Assembly: GCA_018968885.1 (NCBI GenBank)
Contig: JAGWZK010000004.1
Span: forward strand, 124,001 to 188,000
DNA length: 64,000 nt
DNA from: Planctomycetota bacterium
Lineage (GTDB): Bacteria > Planctomycetota > Phycisphaerae > Phycisphaerales > UBA1924
Reading direction: 5' to 3'
The position numbers were made by a program, and so were the translations under genes. The notes beneath the pieces are model-generated. The model did not search any database, was not told the DNA's origin, and saw only the letters and a program-made list of their open reading frames with translations. This document shows positions 37,501 through 45,886 of the stretch, piece by piece. How positions within the stretch are numbered: the stretch's first letter is position 1; each line of letters opens with the position of its first letter.

Positions 37501-39059
37501 GCGGGGGCGTTCGATGGTTGTTGAGCGTGGAGTGAAAGCCACTCGCCGATCAGAGTGTGAAGTGATGATTCTGCCGCAGAAGTGGGGCGATGCAGGGCGG
37601 TGAAGATCTGCGTCAACTCGGTGTGAATGCGTTCCAGTTCCTTATCCGCGGCATCGAGCTGGGCACCAACTTTGGGATCGAATGAGGTTTCGCTGAGGGC
37701 TTCGAGCTGTTCGCGGATGGAAAGATACAGGGTTTTCTGATCGCGCTGCGGATCGTGAATGACTGCGCACAGGTTGCCCATACCGAGTGCGCCAAGGCGA
37801 TTGGCCACGACATCGAGAGCAGTGCGCTTTTCACAGACAAAGAGGACGCGTTCGCCCCGGATCAAGGCATCGCCGATGATGTTGGTGATGGTCTGGCTTT
37901 TGCCGGTGCCTGGTGGGCCGTGAATCACCAGCACCGGAGAGGTGCGAGCGCGGGTGACGGCGTGGGCCTGGCAGGGGTCGGCAGGACCGACGAGCCGGTC
38001 AGAGGCGATGTTTCGCGCGGCGACGGCGTGCTCGATGGTGTCATCGGCGGGTGCTTGAATGGAATCGGGATCGACGGTGAGAAAGGAGCGCACCGGACCC
38101 TGCACCGAGGCGGCGGCGAGCATCTCTTTGGTATCGCGCAAGAGACCCTGATTGGCCAGGGGATAGAGTCCAGCAACGGCTGAGGGGAGGATTCGGGGTT
38201 CGGTGCCTAGCTCTTCATTGGCGGGTGTGGGTTTCCACACTACAGCGGTGCAGGCCGCGGAAGCGTCAAAGCCGCCAGGGGCGGAGATTTCCAGGGCTTT
38301 GCAGACGTGGGCGACGATGTGGCAGATCTCCTGCCACGGGTTCTGTCCTTTCTCGTCGTGATCACTGAGGGTAATGGCCTTGCCTGTGGATTGTTCGATC
38401 CACGCGAGAAGTGATTCATTGGGATGGACGCGATCAATATCTTCTGAAGCGCAGGAAAGAGTGACTCGCGTGGTGGTGCCTGCGGTGATCTCGACGACGA
38501 TGGGCATGAAAGCGAGCGGTGCCAGTACGCGACGAGTGCTGGGCGTGCCTTGTACGGTGCCCAGACCTGGCGGCAGAGAAAGAAGTGGAAAACCCAGATT
38601 GAGGATGTAGACACCGGTGTCCTGTTCGTAGGTGTCGGCCTCCTGGGCGATGATGCGGAGTTTGCTCAAGACCTGCTGCTGGGCGTTCCATTCGTCGCGG
38701 TGCTTGGGATCAATCGGTGCCGAGGTGTTGGCTTCGGTTGATTTCTCGGTGGTTTTGTCTGTCTGCTTGCCTCGCCACCTGCCAGTGGCGAGCCCTGCGG
38801 GGGCTTTGACCTGGGCTTCGATGGTGACTTTGCCAGCAGCCGAAAGCAGCTCCTGCAAGATCTCTTCGGGTTTGAGTGATTGCAGCGCGTTGAAGGCAAA
38901 GAGGTCGATGCGCTGGCGGCTGTGGTGAGGCCGGCAATTCATGGAAGGGCCCGTCATGATCGATGCGAAGAGGCGATCGAGCATCGCCTGCAGCACCTTG
39001 GTGGGGGTGGCAGGAGGAAGGCCAGAGGAGTTTGACGCCGGGGCGGGATCTGAAGACAT
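34596..39059 (-). CDS. DUF4011-like SF1 helicase with C-terminal Vsr-like nuclease domain
   Basis: A 1487-residue protein. The N-terminal 330 residues resemble DUF4011 regions (NLGFPLLSLPPG, PLAFMPIVVEI). Walker A is IHGPPGTGKSQTITNII (379-395), followed by VLFVCEKRTALDVV. After a long helical insertion come Walker B FDEASQLKLEDALPV, GDPKQLPPTRFF, LDVHYRSRNSDLIEFSN, VQGDERDHIIISTTYG and LNVLVTRARHE, the SF1 (UPF1-type) order. The last 110 residues (YWGNDGFAVDHALAHP, GVQCDFARFSLAQDQVEWDI, GWTLHRLWSPALFRD) match the Vsr/MTES_1575-like endonuclease fold seen in helicase-nuclease defence proteins. ATG 39059 is chosen; the open frame continues to 39428 over the promoter of the divergent gene. It stands alone, so a single-gene defence or repair role is inferred. 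Confidence 0.8.
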   Translation of the reverse strand: MSSDPAPASNSSGLPPATPTKVLQAMLDRLFASIMTGPSMNCRPHHSRQRIDLFAFNALQSLKPEEILQELLSAAGKVTIEAQVKAPAGLATGRWRGKQTDKTTEKSTEANTSAPIDPKHRDEWNAQQQVLSKLRIIAQEADTYEQDTGVYILNLGFPLLSLPPGLGTVQGTPSTRRVLAPLAFMPIVVEITAGTTTRVTLSCASEDIDRVHPNESLLAWIEQSTGKAITLSDHDEKGQNPWQEICHIVAHVCKALEISAPGGFDASAACTAVVWKPTPANEELGTEPRILPSAVAGLYPLANQGLLRDTKEMLAAASVQGPVRSFLTVDPDSIQAPADDTIEHAVAARNIASDRLVGPADPCQAHAVTRARTSPVLVIHGPPGTGKSQTITNIIGDALIRGERVLFVCEKRTALDVVANRLGALGMGNLCAVIHDPQRDQKTLYLSIREQLEALSETSFDPKVGAQLDAADKELERIHTELTQIFTALHRPTSAAESSLHTLIGEWLSLHAQQPSNAPALSLHRDLAFSISDIDAGAISIRDVLTRSQDIAFATNPWREHAGASVDDYFSRPMDGVRSGLAHAVTAAQRVDDTPSLASLPPHITTAHAAALTDLATRAHTSHTSPSIRAFWLNQSPLTLSRHTSPLSELSRSRQTLSSTTIHSDLLASVRSAPPNPIACNQALAAIRTYQPLAGSWLRILAFGKRSAATAALATFGLPLTPENLSRAESAYAALLAMHGITDALTRICVAAPNTAAGFDPDATARIALDHLFWSQWLHDFYQIPLAESAHHTIQSALRSASPADGVSLLKQVAARAQTLADYRVALESLRLLKSQSIETLLTDAGSGQPAAPAASSLHSTLDTLDDVLRIKEMLGSLPPPLADALHQFAIAGVEPDEGQRLLRVHALSRQISARLASDPAIRQVDAKRISQLFDRFSDLTLQRQGLCQARAQARWIEVQRARLLVGTGSKLNSAGAAIKTRLLVRGSNALRLRQVIQHGAKTDGGDPLFDLRPVWMASPETVAQIFPREPLFDVLIFDEASQLKLEDALPVLTRAKRIVIAGDPKQLPPTRFFESAAAATTTDDENVDSDSDLFESQQAKAEDLLSAALSMNVDQSYLDVHYRSRNSDLIEFSNNNFYGGRLQAIPGHPRNSTTIQPLVLYEVGGTYSNSLNSAEADQVVTIVRDLLKRADPPSIGIGCFNLKQRDLISERLEEAAEADAEFAQRYAQSLKLMRKGSFEGLFVKNLENVQGDERDHIIISTTYGPDEQGKFRRNFGPLNQPGGGRRLNVLVTRARHEIHLITSIPRGQYTSLTPVPANSAPTGGWLLFAYLNYALNLRDDYNHSRQLSGVIDTHRDDPSLPALPTLTRNPTKSPSALVEAFAHSLLSHGSQGGEIYWGNDGFAVDHALAHPEPAERLRGMVTVGVQCDFARFSLAQDQVEWDIFRSSILQQTGWTLHRLWSPALFRDLDGQARLTLKRAADMSQHG

Positions 39060-39182
39060 AGCCGGGGAGTTTACCGGGCGTGAGCACAGGTGAGAAACCC
39101 CAAAATGCGCGATTTCCGACTGGCGGAGAGGGGTGAGTTTTGCGATACTGGGAAGACCTCGAAGGGACGGGAAGCTGCGATC

Positions 39183-41486
39183 ATGAAGATGAACTTTGCC
39201 GGATGGTGTGGACTTGCCGCGACAATGCCAGTGGTGTTGATGAGTCAGAGCTCGCTTGCTCAGATGGCGGATTTCACCGGGCATAAGGTGGTGTCGATCG
39301 ACGTGCGCAGTGCGGCGGATCTGGCAGTGCTGGGTGCGCTTTCCGATGGCATGTGGGGATGCACTTCCAAACGTGGTGCGAACGAGTATCACTTCAGCCC
39401 GGAGAAGTATGCCGCGTTTGTGCAACATGCCGAGGCCAACGGGGTGACGTATCGGGTGGTGATCGAAGATATTGAGGCGGTCTTTCGGCAGGAGCGAGCG
39501 GATATCGCGCGGCGGAACATGCAGCGCGACTTGAACTGGTTCAATAACTATCGCACTCTGGCAGAGATCAATGCCAAGCTGGATGCCGATGTGGCGCAGT
39601 GGCCGACGCTGGCGAGCACGTTCACTGTCGGCACATCACTGGAAGGGCGCGTGACCCGCGGCATTCTGATCTCGGCGCCGGACCAGCCGGGGAACCCAAG
39701 AGCCAACCGGCCTCAGGTGATCATTCATGGTGGTCAGCACGCTCGCGAGTGGATCAGCCCCATGACCACGATGTGGGTGGCGGAGCAGATGCTGGAGCAA
39801 TACGCGCTGGGTGGAAGAGCCGCGGCGGCTCTGAATCGCGTGGATTTGATGGTGATTCCGGTGATGAACCCAGACGGATACTCATTCACGTGGACGAACA
39901 ATCGTCTGTGGCGCAAGAACCGCCGGGCAAACTCGAACGGCACCTTTGGCGTCGATCTGAATCGCAATTGGGGGTATCAGTGGGGCGGCGAAGGGGCGAG
40001 TACTGATCCCGGCAACGACACATACCGTGGGCCATCGGCGTTTTCTGAGCCCGAAACGCAGTACATGCGCGACTTTATCACGGCCAACACGCGATTGAAG
40101 GGGCATATCGATTTTCACAGCTATTCACAGTTGATTCTGTCACCCTGGGGATACACGGCGACACTGCCACCGGATGCCGCGACGTTTGATGCGCTGAATG
40201 CGCGAATGGTCGCATCGATTCGCGCAGTGCATGGTTTGACGTACACGGCAGGTCCGATCTATACGACGATCTATCCGGCCAGCGGTGGCAGTGGCGATTG
40301 GACGTATGGCGTTCGCAACATCCTCGGATATGGATGGGAATTGCGGGATACCGGTCAGTTCGGTTTTGAATTGCCAGCCGATCAGATTGTGCCGACAGGG
40401 CAGGAGAACTTTCCCGCCGTCCTCGACATGATGGAATGGGTCGGCTCGCCGGTGAATATCGCCGTGACGCAACAACCGACGACGGTGATCAGTGGCTCAA
40501 CAGCGACGGTGTCGGCGCGGGTGTTGCGCGGATACAGCGCGGTGGACCCGGCGAGTGTGCGATTGTGGTGGCGAGTGGGCACCAGTGGTGCATTTGCCTC
40601 GGTTGTGATGAGTGAATCCGGTGGCGAGTTCTCTTCGTCGATCAGTGCTTCCAACTGCGGCCAGACCATTCAGTACTACATCACAGCCGCGGATACCGGC
40701 GGACAGATGGTTGCAGCGCCCGATGGTGCACCGAGCGCGGTCTTTACGGCCACTGCGGTGCCAGCGCCATTGTGGACTGAGAGCTTCGAAGTGGCAGGAA
40801 CGTGGACCTACGGCGTAGCTGGTGACACTGCCACAGCAGGACGCTGGGAGCGGGCGATTCCGCAGGCGACAGCCGCGCAGCCGGGCGCGGATGTGACGCC
40901 GGGGAGTGGGCAATTGTGTGCAGTGACCGACGGCAGACCGGGCACGGCGGTCGGGACGTATGACATCGATGGTGGCACGACCACGCTTCTTTCGCCACGA
41001 TTTGATGCTCGGCCGCTGGCGGGAGGAAGTGCCAGTGACGTGTGGCTGAGGTACTCGCGGTGGTACTCGAATGATCGCGGCAGTGCGCCGAATGCCGACT
41101 CCATGCCTGTCGAGATTTCCAATAACGACGGCAGCACGTGGGTTCTGTTGGAATTGGTGACCGAGAACGCCAACGCCTGGGTGCAGAAGGATTGGCGCAT
41201 TTCTGACTTTGTCGCGCCGACGCAGAACATGCGGCTGCGCTTCGTCGCCAGAGATCTTGGCTCAGGATCGGTTGTCGAAGCGGCAGTGGATGAGGTCAAG
41301 GTGTATGTCACTTCATGCCCATGCGCAGCAGACTTCAACGCGGATGGCACGCTCGATTTCTTTGACTATCTGGATTTCGTCGCCGCCTTCAGCAGCACTG
41401 GGGCGGCCGCGGACTTCAACGCCGACACGGTGATTGATTTCTTTGATTACCTCGATTTCGTCGCAGCGTTTTCGAGCGGGTGCTGA
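39183..41486 (+). CDS. exported M14 zinc carboxypeptidase with dockerin-like C-terminus
   Basis: A 767-residue exported peptidase. It has a signal peptide (about 1-28, ending SQSSLAQM), a propeptide-like domain, then the M14 catalytic domain at about 120-420: zinc ligands in IHGGQHAREWISP (HxxE), the substrate motif FGVDLNRNWGYQW, third zinc ligand in GHIDFHSYSQLILSPWGY, and the catalytic Glu in WELRDTGQFGFELP. Two beta-sandwich regions follow. The end carries two near-identical calcium-loop units (ADFNADGTLDFFDYLDFVAA and a second copy) closing in SSGC, the dockerin-like tail of Phycisphaerae exported proteins. ATG 39183 has GGGAAG about ten bases upstream. The IS remnant begins 18 bases after its stop. 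Confidence 0.9.
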   Translation: MKMNFAGWCGLAATMPVVLMSQSSLAQMADFTGHKVVSIDVRSAADLAVLGALSDGMWGCTSKRGANEYHFSPEKYAAFVQHAEANGVTYRVVIEDIEAVFRQERADIARRNMQRDLNWFNNYRTLAEINAKLDADVAQWPTLASTFTVGTSLEGRVTRGILISAPDQPGNPRANRPQVIIHGGQHAREWISPMTTMWVAEQMLEQYALGGRAAAALNRVDLMVIPVMNPDGYSFTWTNNRLWRKNRRANSNGTFGVDLNRNWGYQWGGEGASTDPGNDTYRGPSAFSEPETQYMRDFITANTRLKGHIDFHSYSQLILSPWGYTATLPPDAATFDALNARMVASIRAVHGLTYTAGPIYTTIYPASGGSGDWTYGVRNILGYGWELRDTGQFGFELPADQIVPTGQENFPAVLDMMEWVGSPVNIAVTQQPTTVISGSTATVSARVLRGYSAVDPASVRLWWRVGTSGAFASVVMSESGGEFSSSISASNCGQTIQYYITAADTGGQMVAAPDGAPSAVFTATAVPAPLWTESFEVAGTWTYGVAGDTATAGRWERAIPQATAAQPGADVTPGSGQLCAVTDGRPGTAVGTYDIDGGTTTLLSPRFDARPLAGGSASDVWLRYSRWYSNDRGSAPNADSMPVEISNNDGSTWVLLELVTENANAWVQKDWRISDFVAPTQNMRLRFVARDLGSGSVVEAAVDEVKVYVTSCPCAADFNADGTLDFFDYLDFVAAFSSTGAAADFNADTVIDFFDYLDFVAAFSSGC

Positions 41487-41504
41487 TGTAGAGATCAGTC
41501 AACT

Positions 41505-42070
41505 TGACCTGCCATGCAAATCTTGGACCAAGCACGATGAGAGTATTTGGGGTACACGGGGCTCAGAAGACTCTCGATGAAGCGCAAGCGTCACGGCCAG
41601 GAAGACATGTTTCGGAAGTTGCGTGAGGTGTTCAAGGAGCGAGACGTGCCGGATCACATCCGTTCGGATAACGGACCGGAGTACATCGCCAAGGTGGTGC
41701 GTGCACGGCTGAAGGAGAACAAGGCTGGGGCGTTGTACATCAAGCCGGGGGCCCCGTGGCAGAACGGTGTGGGAGAAAGCTTGAACGGCAAACTGCGTGA
41801 TGAGTGCCTGCATCCGGAGTTGTTCACCTCGTCGTTAGAGGCCAAGGTGGTGGTCGACGACTATCGGGAACACTGTAACCAGCGGCGTCCGCACCGTTCG
41901 CTCGATTACTGCACTCCGGCGGTGTTCGCGGCACAACCCCGGTTGGTGTCTCCGCTCTGGGGCAGTTGCCAAGGCGAACTCCGCCGTACTCCGTCACCAA
42001 ACGGAACACAGGAATCAGCGCTAGTACACTCTGTTCCTCTCATCTGACTTGGTACAAGAAAGTCAGGTAT
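41505..42070 (+). mobile_element. internally deleted IS3-family element with both ends
   Basis: The left end reads TGACCTGCCATGCAAATC then TTGGACCAAG, CAC, GATGAG (41505-41541). The reverse complement of the right end (42039-42068) reads ACCTGACTTTC then TTGTACCAAG, TCA, GATGAG. These imperfect terminal inverted repeats bracket only the C-terminal part of a transposase, so orfA and most of orfB have been deleted while the ends remain. No clear target duplication was seen. Confidence 0.72.
41547..42047 (+). pseudogene. IS3-family transposase orfB, C-terminal remnant
   Basis: Only the second half of the integrase core survives: DHIRSDNGPEYIA (second Asp of the DDE triad), APWQNGVGESLNGKLRDE (the Glu) and HRSLDYCTPAVFAA near the C-terminus, all typical of IS3-group transposases. 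The first Asp and the helix-turn-helix protein OrfA are missing, so it cannot move itself. About 50 residues after the conserved end run on to the stop at 42047. Confidence 0.85.
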
Positions 42071-42851
<781 letters not shown>

Positions 42852-43976
42852 ATGTCCACATGCAATATGAGCCGTGTTCGTTCCCGTGCCGCGTGTGTCC
42901 CGGCCACCGCAGCAATGCTGCTTGGTCTGTCGTGCGCTTCGGTGGCAACAGCCCAGTCGATCGTGAACATTGGAGTGTCTCCAGGCGGATCTTGGTCCGG
43001 TGCCAGTGCGGTCAGCGGCAACGGATCAGCGGTCGCCGCGAATGTGGACATGATGAGCGCTTACCGCTGGACTGGCTCGGGCTTGACCAGCATTGGTTTG
43101 CTTCCCGGAGCATTCGCCGGTTCGGCCGAAGATATCAGTGCTGACGGATCCGCGATCGTGGGTAATGCGTTCTTCGATATGCCCGAGGAAACCGTCCGTG
43201 CCTATCGCTGGACATCTTCAGGCGGCATGCAGAATCTGGGCACCTTGGATGGGCACTTCGCCTCGATTGGATATGGCATCAGTGGTGATGGCAGCATCGT
43301 GACCGGGGCATCGCTCGATGCGGATTTCAACTCGACGGCGTTTCGCTGGACCAGTGGTAACGGCATGCAGTCTCTGGGGACGTTGAATGGCGGCATCAGT
43401 TCCGAAGGTCGGCGCGTCAGCCATGATGGCAGCACTATCGTCGGTGTGTCTGGTTCGGCTGATGGCGATCGTGCCTTTCGCTGGACGAGCTCTGGTGGTA
43501 TGCAGAATCTGGGTGTGCTGTCATCCGAAGATGCGTCATCGAGTGCATATGGAGTCAGTGCGGACGGTTCGGTCGTCACAGGGTTCAGCGGCAATGTGGC
43601 AGTGATCTGGGTGAATGGTGTGGCGCAGAGTCTTGGCGCGCTCAACGGTGCCGACTTTGCTGTGGCCTACACCTCCAATGCCGACGGTTCTGTCATCGGT
43701 GGCTACAGCTTCATCGGCTTTTCGGCCTATGCCACCATGTGGTCACAGGAACTCGGGCTTGTAGACCTCAACAGCTATCTGCCGACTTTGGGAATTGATC
43801 TCACCGGCTGGCAATTGCAATACACCCGCGACATCTCCTTCGATGGCAACACCATCGTGGGTGAAGGCATGTTCAATGGCGAGTTTCGCGGCTGGGTCGT
43901 CACGGTGCCCGCCCCTGGCTCGGCTGGTGTGCTGATCGCGGCTGGCGCGATGATGAGCCGCAGACGCCGCGCTTAA
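42852..43976 (+). CDS. exported HAF-repeat protein with PEP-CTERM-like tail
   Basis: A 374-residue exported protein. A signal peptide (about 1-35) ends near ASVATAQS. The mature part is built from six to seven units of about 40 residues of the type AFRWTSSGGMQNLGVL plus YGVSADGSVVTGFS, the HAF-repeat family, which probably folds as a beta-propeller. The C-terminus VPAPGSAGVLIAAGAMMSRR followed by RRA is a PEP-CTERM-like sorting signal (P-A-P, hydrophobic helix, Arg cluster). ATG 42852 has GGAG seven bases upstream. Surface or exported location is expected; the role is unknown. Confidence 0.85.
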   Translation: MSTCNMSRVRSRAACVPATAAMLLGLSCASVATAQSIVNIGVSPGGSWSGASAVSGNGSAVAANVDMMSAYRWTGSGLTSIGLLPGAFAGSAEDISADGSAIVGNAFFDMPEETVRAYRWTSSGGMQNLGTLDGHFASIGYGISGDGSIVTGASLDADFNSTAFRWTSGNGMQSLGTLNGGISSEGRRVSHDGSTIVGVSGSADGDRAFRWTSSGGMQNLGVLSSEDASSSAYGVSADGSVVTGFSGNVAVIWVNGVAQSLGALNGADFAVAYTSNADGSVIGGYSFIGFSAYATMWSQELGLVDLNSYLPTLGIDLTGWQLQYTRDISFDGNTIVGEGMFNGEFRGWVVTVPAPGSAGVLIAAGAMMSRRRRA

Positions 43977-44005
43977 GGCATGAGTGATTTGTGCGGGAAT
44001 GATGG

Positions 44006-44030
44006 GCGGCTGCACTTCACGTGCAGCCGC
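44006..44030 (+). terminator. rho-independent terminator after the HAF-repeat gene
   Basis: GCGGCTGCAC - TTCAC - GTGCAGCCGC, a perfect 10-base stem with a 5-base loop, followed by TTGTCGTTAATT, 30 bases after the stop codon. Confidence 0.85.
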
Positions 44031-44212
44031 TTGTCGTTAATTGCATTGGCTCGACTAGGCGGTTGGCCTTTGCTCGCCACGGCCGGTGCGGAGGAAGTAC
44101 TCATTCCACGCTTGCTTCCAGAACGTCAGGTCATCGATGATGGTGTTGTTGCTGTTGTAGCGTGCGGTGAAGCGGTGTCCGTAAACGATCTTGAATGAAG
44201 TAGAATCACCGC

Positions 44213-44941
44213 ATGTGCGGCCGCTTCACCCATCTCTTCACTTGGAAGCAGTTATACGAACTACTCGCCCTTCACGGCATCGAGTGCGCCATCCCCGCAC
44301 GCTACAACGTCGCACCGACACAAACCGCGCCAGTGGTGGTGGCAGACGACGAAACCGGCTTCAACGTGTTGCGGCAGTTGCAATGGGGTCTCGTCCCCTC
44401 ATGGGCCGACGATCCAAAGATCGGCTCATCCCTCATCAACGCTCGCGGCGAATCAGTTGCCACCAAACCCGCCTTCCGCTCGGCGTTCAAACATCGCCGC
44501 TGCATCGTCCCCATCAGTGGCTTTTACGAGTGGAAACCCATTCCCGGCTCCAAGTTCAAGCAACCTCTCTATATCACGCCCACCGACGTTGGCGATATCT
44601 GGCTCCTCGCCGGTTTGTGGGAATCGTGGAAGCAGCGCGAGGGCTCTTCGCTCGATACCTTTACCATCCTCACCACCGCCGCCAATCAAGCCATGGCCAA
44701 GATTCACGATCGCATGCCGGTGATTCTCGAACGCGCCGATGCGTTGCGTTGGCTCGATCACACTCCCTCCGCTGTCGAATCCAGCACGAACATTGCCTCT
44801 TCCCTCATCACCCAATATCCCGCCGAGCGCATGCTCTTCACCCCGGTTTCGCGGCTCGTCAACGCTCCACGCAACGATTCCCCCGACTGCATCAAAACCG
44901 ACATCGAATCGTCTGCACCTCAAGCTGATTTGTTCGGGTAG
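44213..44941 (+). CDS. SRAP (YedK/HMCES-type) abasic-site protein
   Basis: A 242-residue protein of the SOS-response-associated peptidase family, which forms a thiazolidine crosslink with abasic sites in single-stranded DNA. The catalytic Cys2 is in MCGRFT (initiator Met removed); the binding-site Asn in RYNVAPTQ, LQWGLVPSWA, NARGESVATKPAFR, the Glu in GFYEW, and the His in KIHDRMPVIL are all intact. It lies 105 bases upstream of imuA and in the same orientation, which fits co-regulation in DNA damage. The C-terminal 30 residues are variable. Confidence 0.93.
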   Translation: MCGRFTHLFTWKQLYELLALHGIECAIPARYNVAPTQTAPVVVADDETGFNVLRQLQWGLVPSWADDPKIGSSLINARGESVATKPAFRSAFKHRRCIVPISGFYEWKPIPGSKFKQPLYITPTDVGDIWLLAGLWESWKQREGSSLDTFTILTTAANQAMAKIHDRMPVILERADALRWLDHTPSAVESSTNIASSLITQYPAERMLFTPVSRLVNAPRNDSPDCIKTDIESSAPQADLFG

Positions 44942-45036
44942 GGTGCTTTCATGGCGGATTATCCTCGATTATGCTTACGTAAGTATTTTCAAATAAACGA
45001 TTTATATAAAATATCACTGATTATCCAAACAAAGCA

Positions 45037-45064
45037 TTGACAACCATTGGCCGAACACTATCCT
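45037..45064 (+). promoter_or_regulatory. promoter at imuA, possibly giving a leaderless mRNA
   Basis: TTGACA (45037-45042), 16 bases, TATCCT (45059-45064). Transcription would start near 45071, which is the imuA ATG. The 105-base gap is AT-rich, and a 10-base palindrome CTTACGTAAG sits at 44974-44983, a possible operator. No classical LexA box (GAACN4GTTC or GTTCN7GTTC) was found. Confidence 0.55.
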
Positions 45065-45070
45065 GACTCC

Positions 45071-45886
45071 ATGCGTCTGGTTTGTCAGGATTCTGAACGG
45101 CATCAGCCCGCCCCCGATCGGTCTGCCCCCGATAGGCAGATCGCCCTCGCTGCATTGCGTCAGCACCTCACTCCCGCCGCATGCCGCTCAGACGCCTCAC
45201 TTGCCACATCCTGCGGCCTTGATACCCACGCCTTCCCCCATCACGCCCTCTGCAAAGGCACACTCCATGAGTTTCTCTCTGATCCTGTTCCCGCCCACAC
45301 CCTTCTCACTCATCTCGCCCACGCCATCGTCACTGGCGACGACCAATCGCGCCCCCTTCTCTGGATCGGCCAATCCATCTGGCCCTACCTCCTGGGCCTC
45401 ACGCCTCCCCTCCTCTCCCGCTCCCTTTTCCTGCGCCCTGCCACCCCCCCCGAACGACTCTGGGCCATAGACCTCGCACTCCGCAGCCAATGCGTCAGCG
45501 GCATCATCGCCGACGGTGCCTCCTTCGATCTGGTCTGCACACGCCGCCTCTTCCTCTCTGCTGAAAGCGCCTCCATCACCTGCCTCCTCGCCCGCCCCAC
45601 AAAGGAAGCGCACATCTCCACCGCCGCCAGCACCCGCTGGCATATCGCCCCGCACCCCTCGCCTCACCACACACAGCGTTGGCAACTTCGTCTGCTGCGC
45701 TGCAAATCCAACCTTTCCGCCTCCACATCTCCCACAGACCGCACCTGGATCATCGAACATGTTTACACCAACTTCTCCGCCGTTTCACCCCATCCGCAAA
45801 CGGGCGCTCTCCGTGTGGTTGCCGAGCTTCGCGACCGATCTGGTGTGGCGTCGACTCCGCCGCGCCAAGTCGCCCGCATCCAGTGA
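45071..45886 (+). CDS. imuA: ImuA-like translesion mutagenesis protein
   Basis: A 271-residue RecA-like protein of the ImuA/SulA-related family, which partners ImuB and DnaE2 in error-prone repair. The order of conserved pieces is visible: HALCKGTLHEFLSD, a P-loop-position strand SRPLLWIGQSIWPYLLGL, PERLWAIDLALRSQCVSGII, FDLVCTRRLFLSAESASIT and STRWHIAP. The Walker A lysine is absent, as in many ImuA proteins. ATG 45071 is chosen because the promoter ends just before it. Its 3' end overlaps imuB by 128 bases. Confidence 0.85.
   Translation: MRLVCQDSERHQPAPDRSAPDRQIALAALRQHLTPAACRSDASLATSCGLDTHAFPHHALCKGTLHEFLSDPVPAHTLLTHLAHAIVTGDDQSRPLLWIGQSIWPYLLGLTPPLLSRSLFLRPATPPERLWAIDLALRSQCVSGIIADGASFDLVCTRRLFLSAESASITCLLARPTKEAHISTAASTRWHIAPHPSPHHTQRWQLRLLRCKSNLSASTSPTDRTWIIEHVYTNFSAVSPHPQTGALRVVAELRDRSGVASTPPRQVARIQ

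Noticed and set aside
39060-39428. N-terminal extension of the helicase-nuclease
   Set aside because: It overlaps the start and signal peptide of the divergent carboxypeptidase and has no protein-like features.
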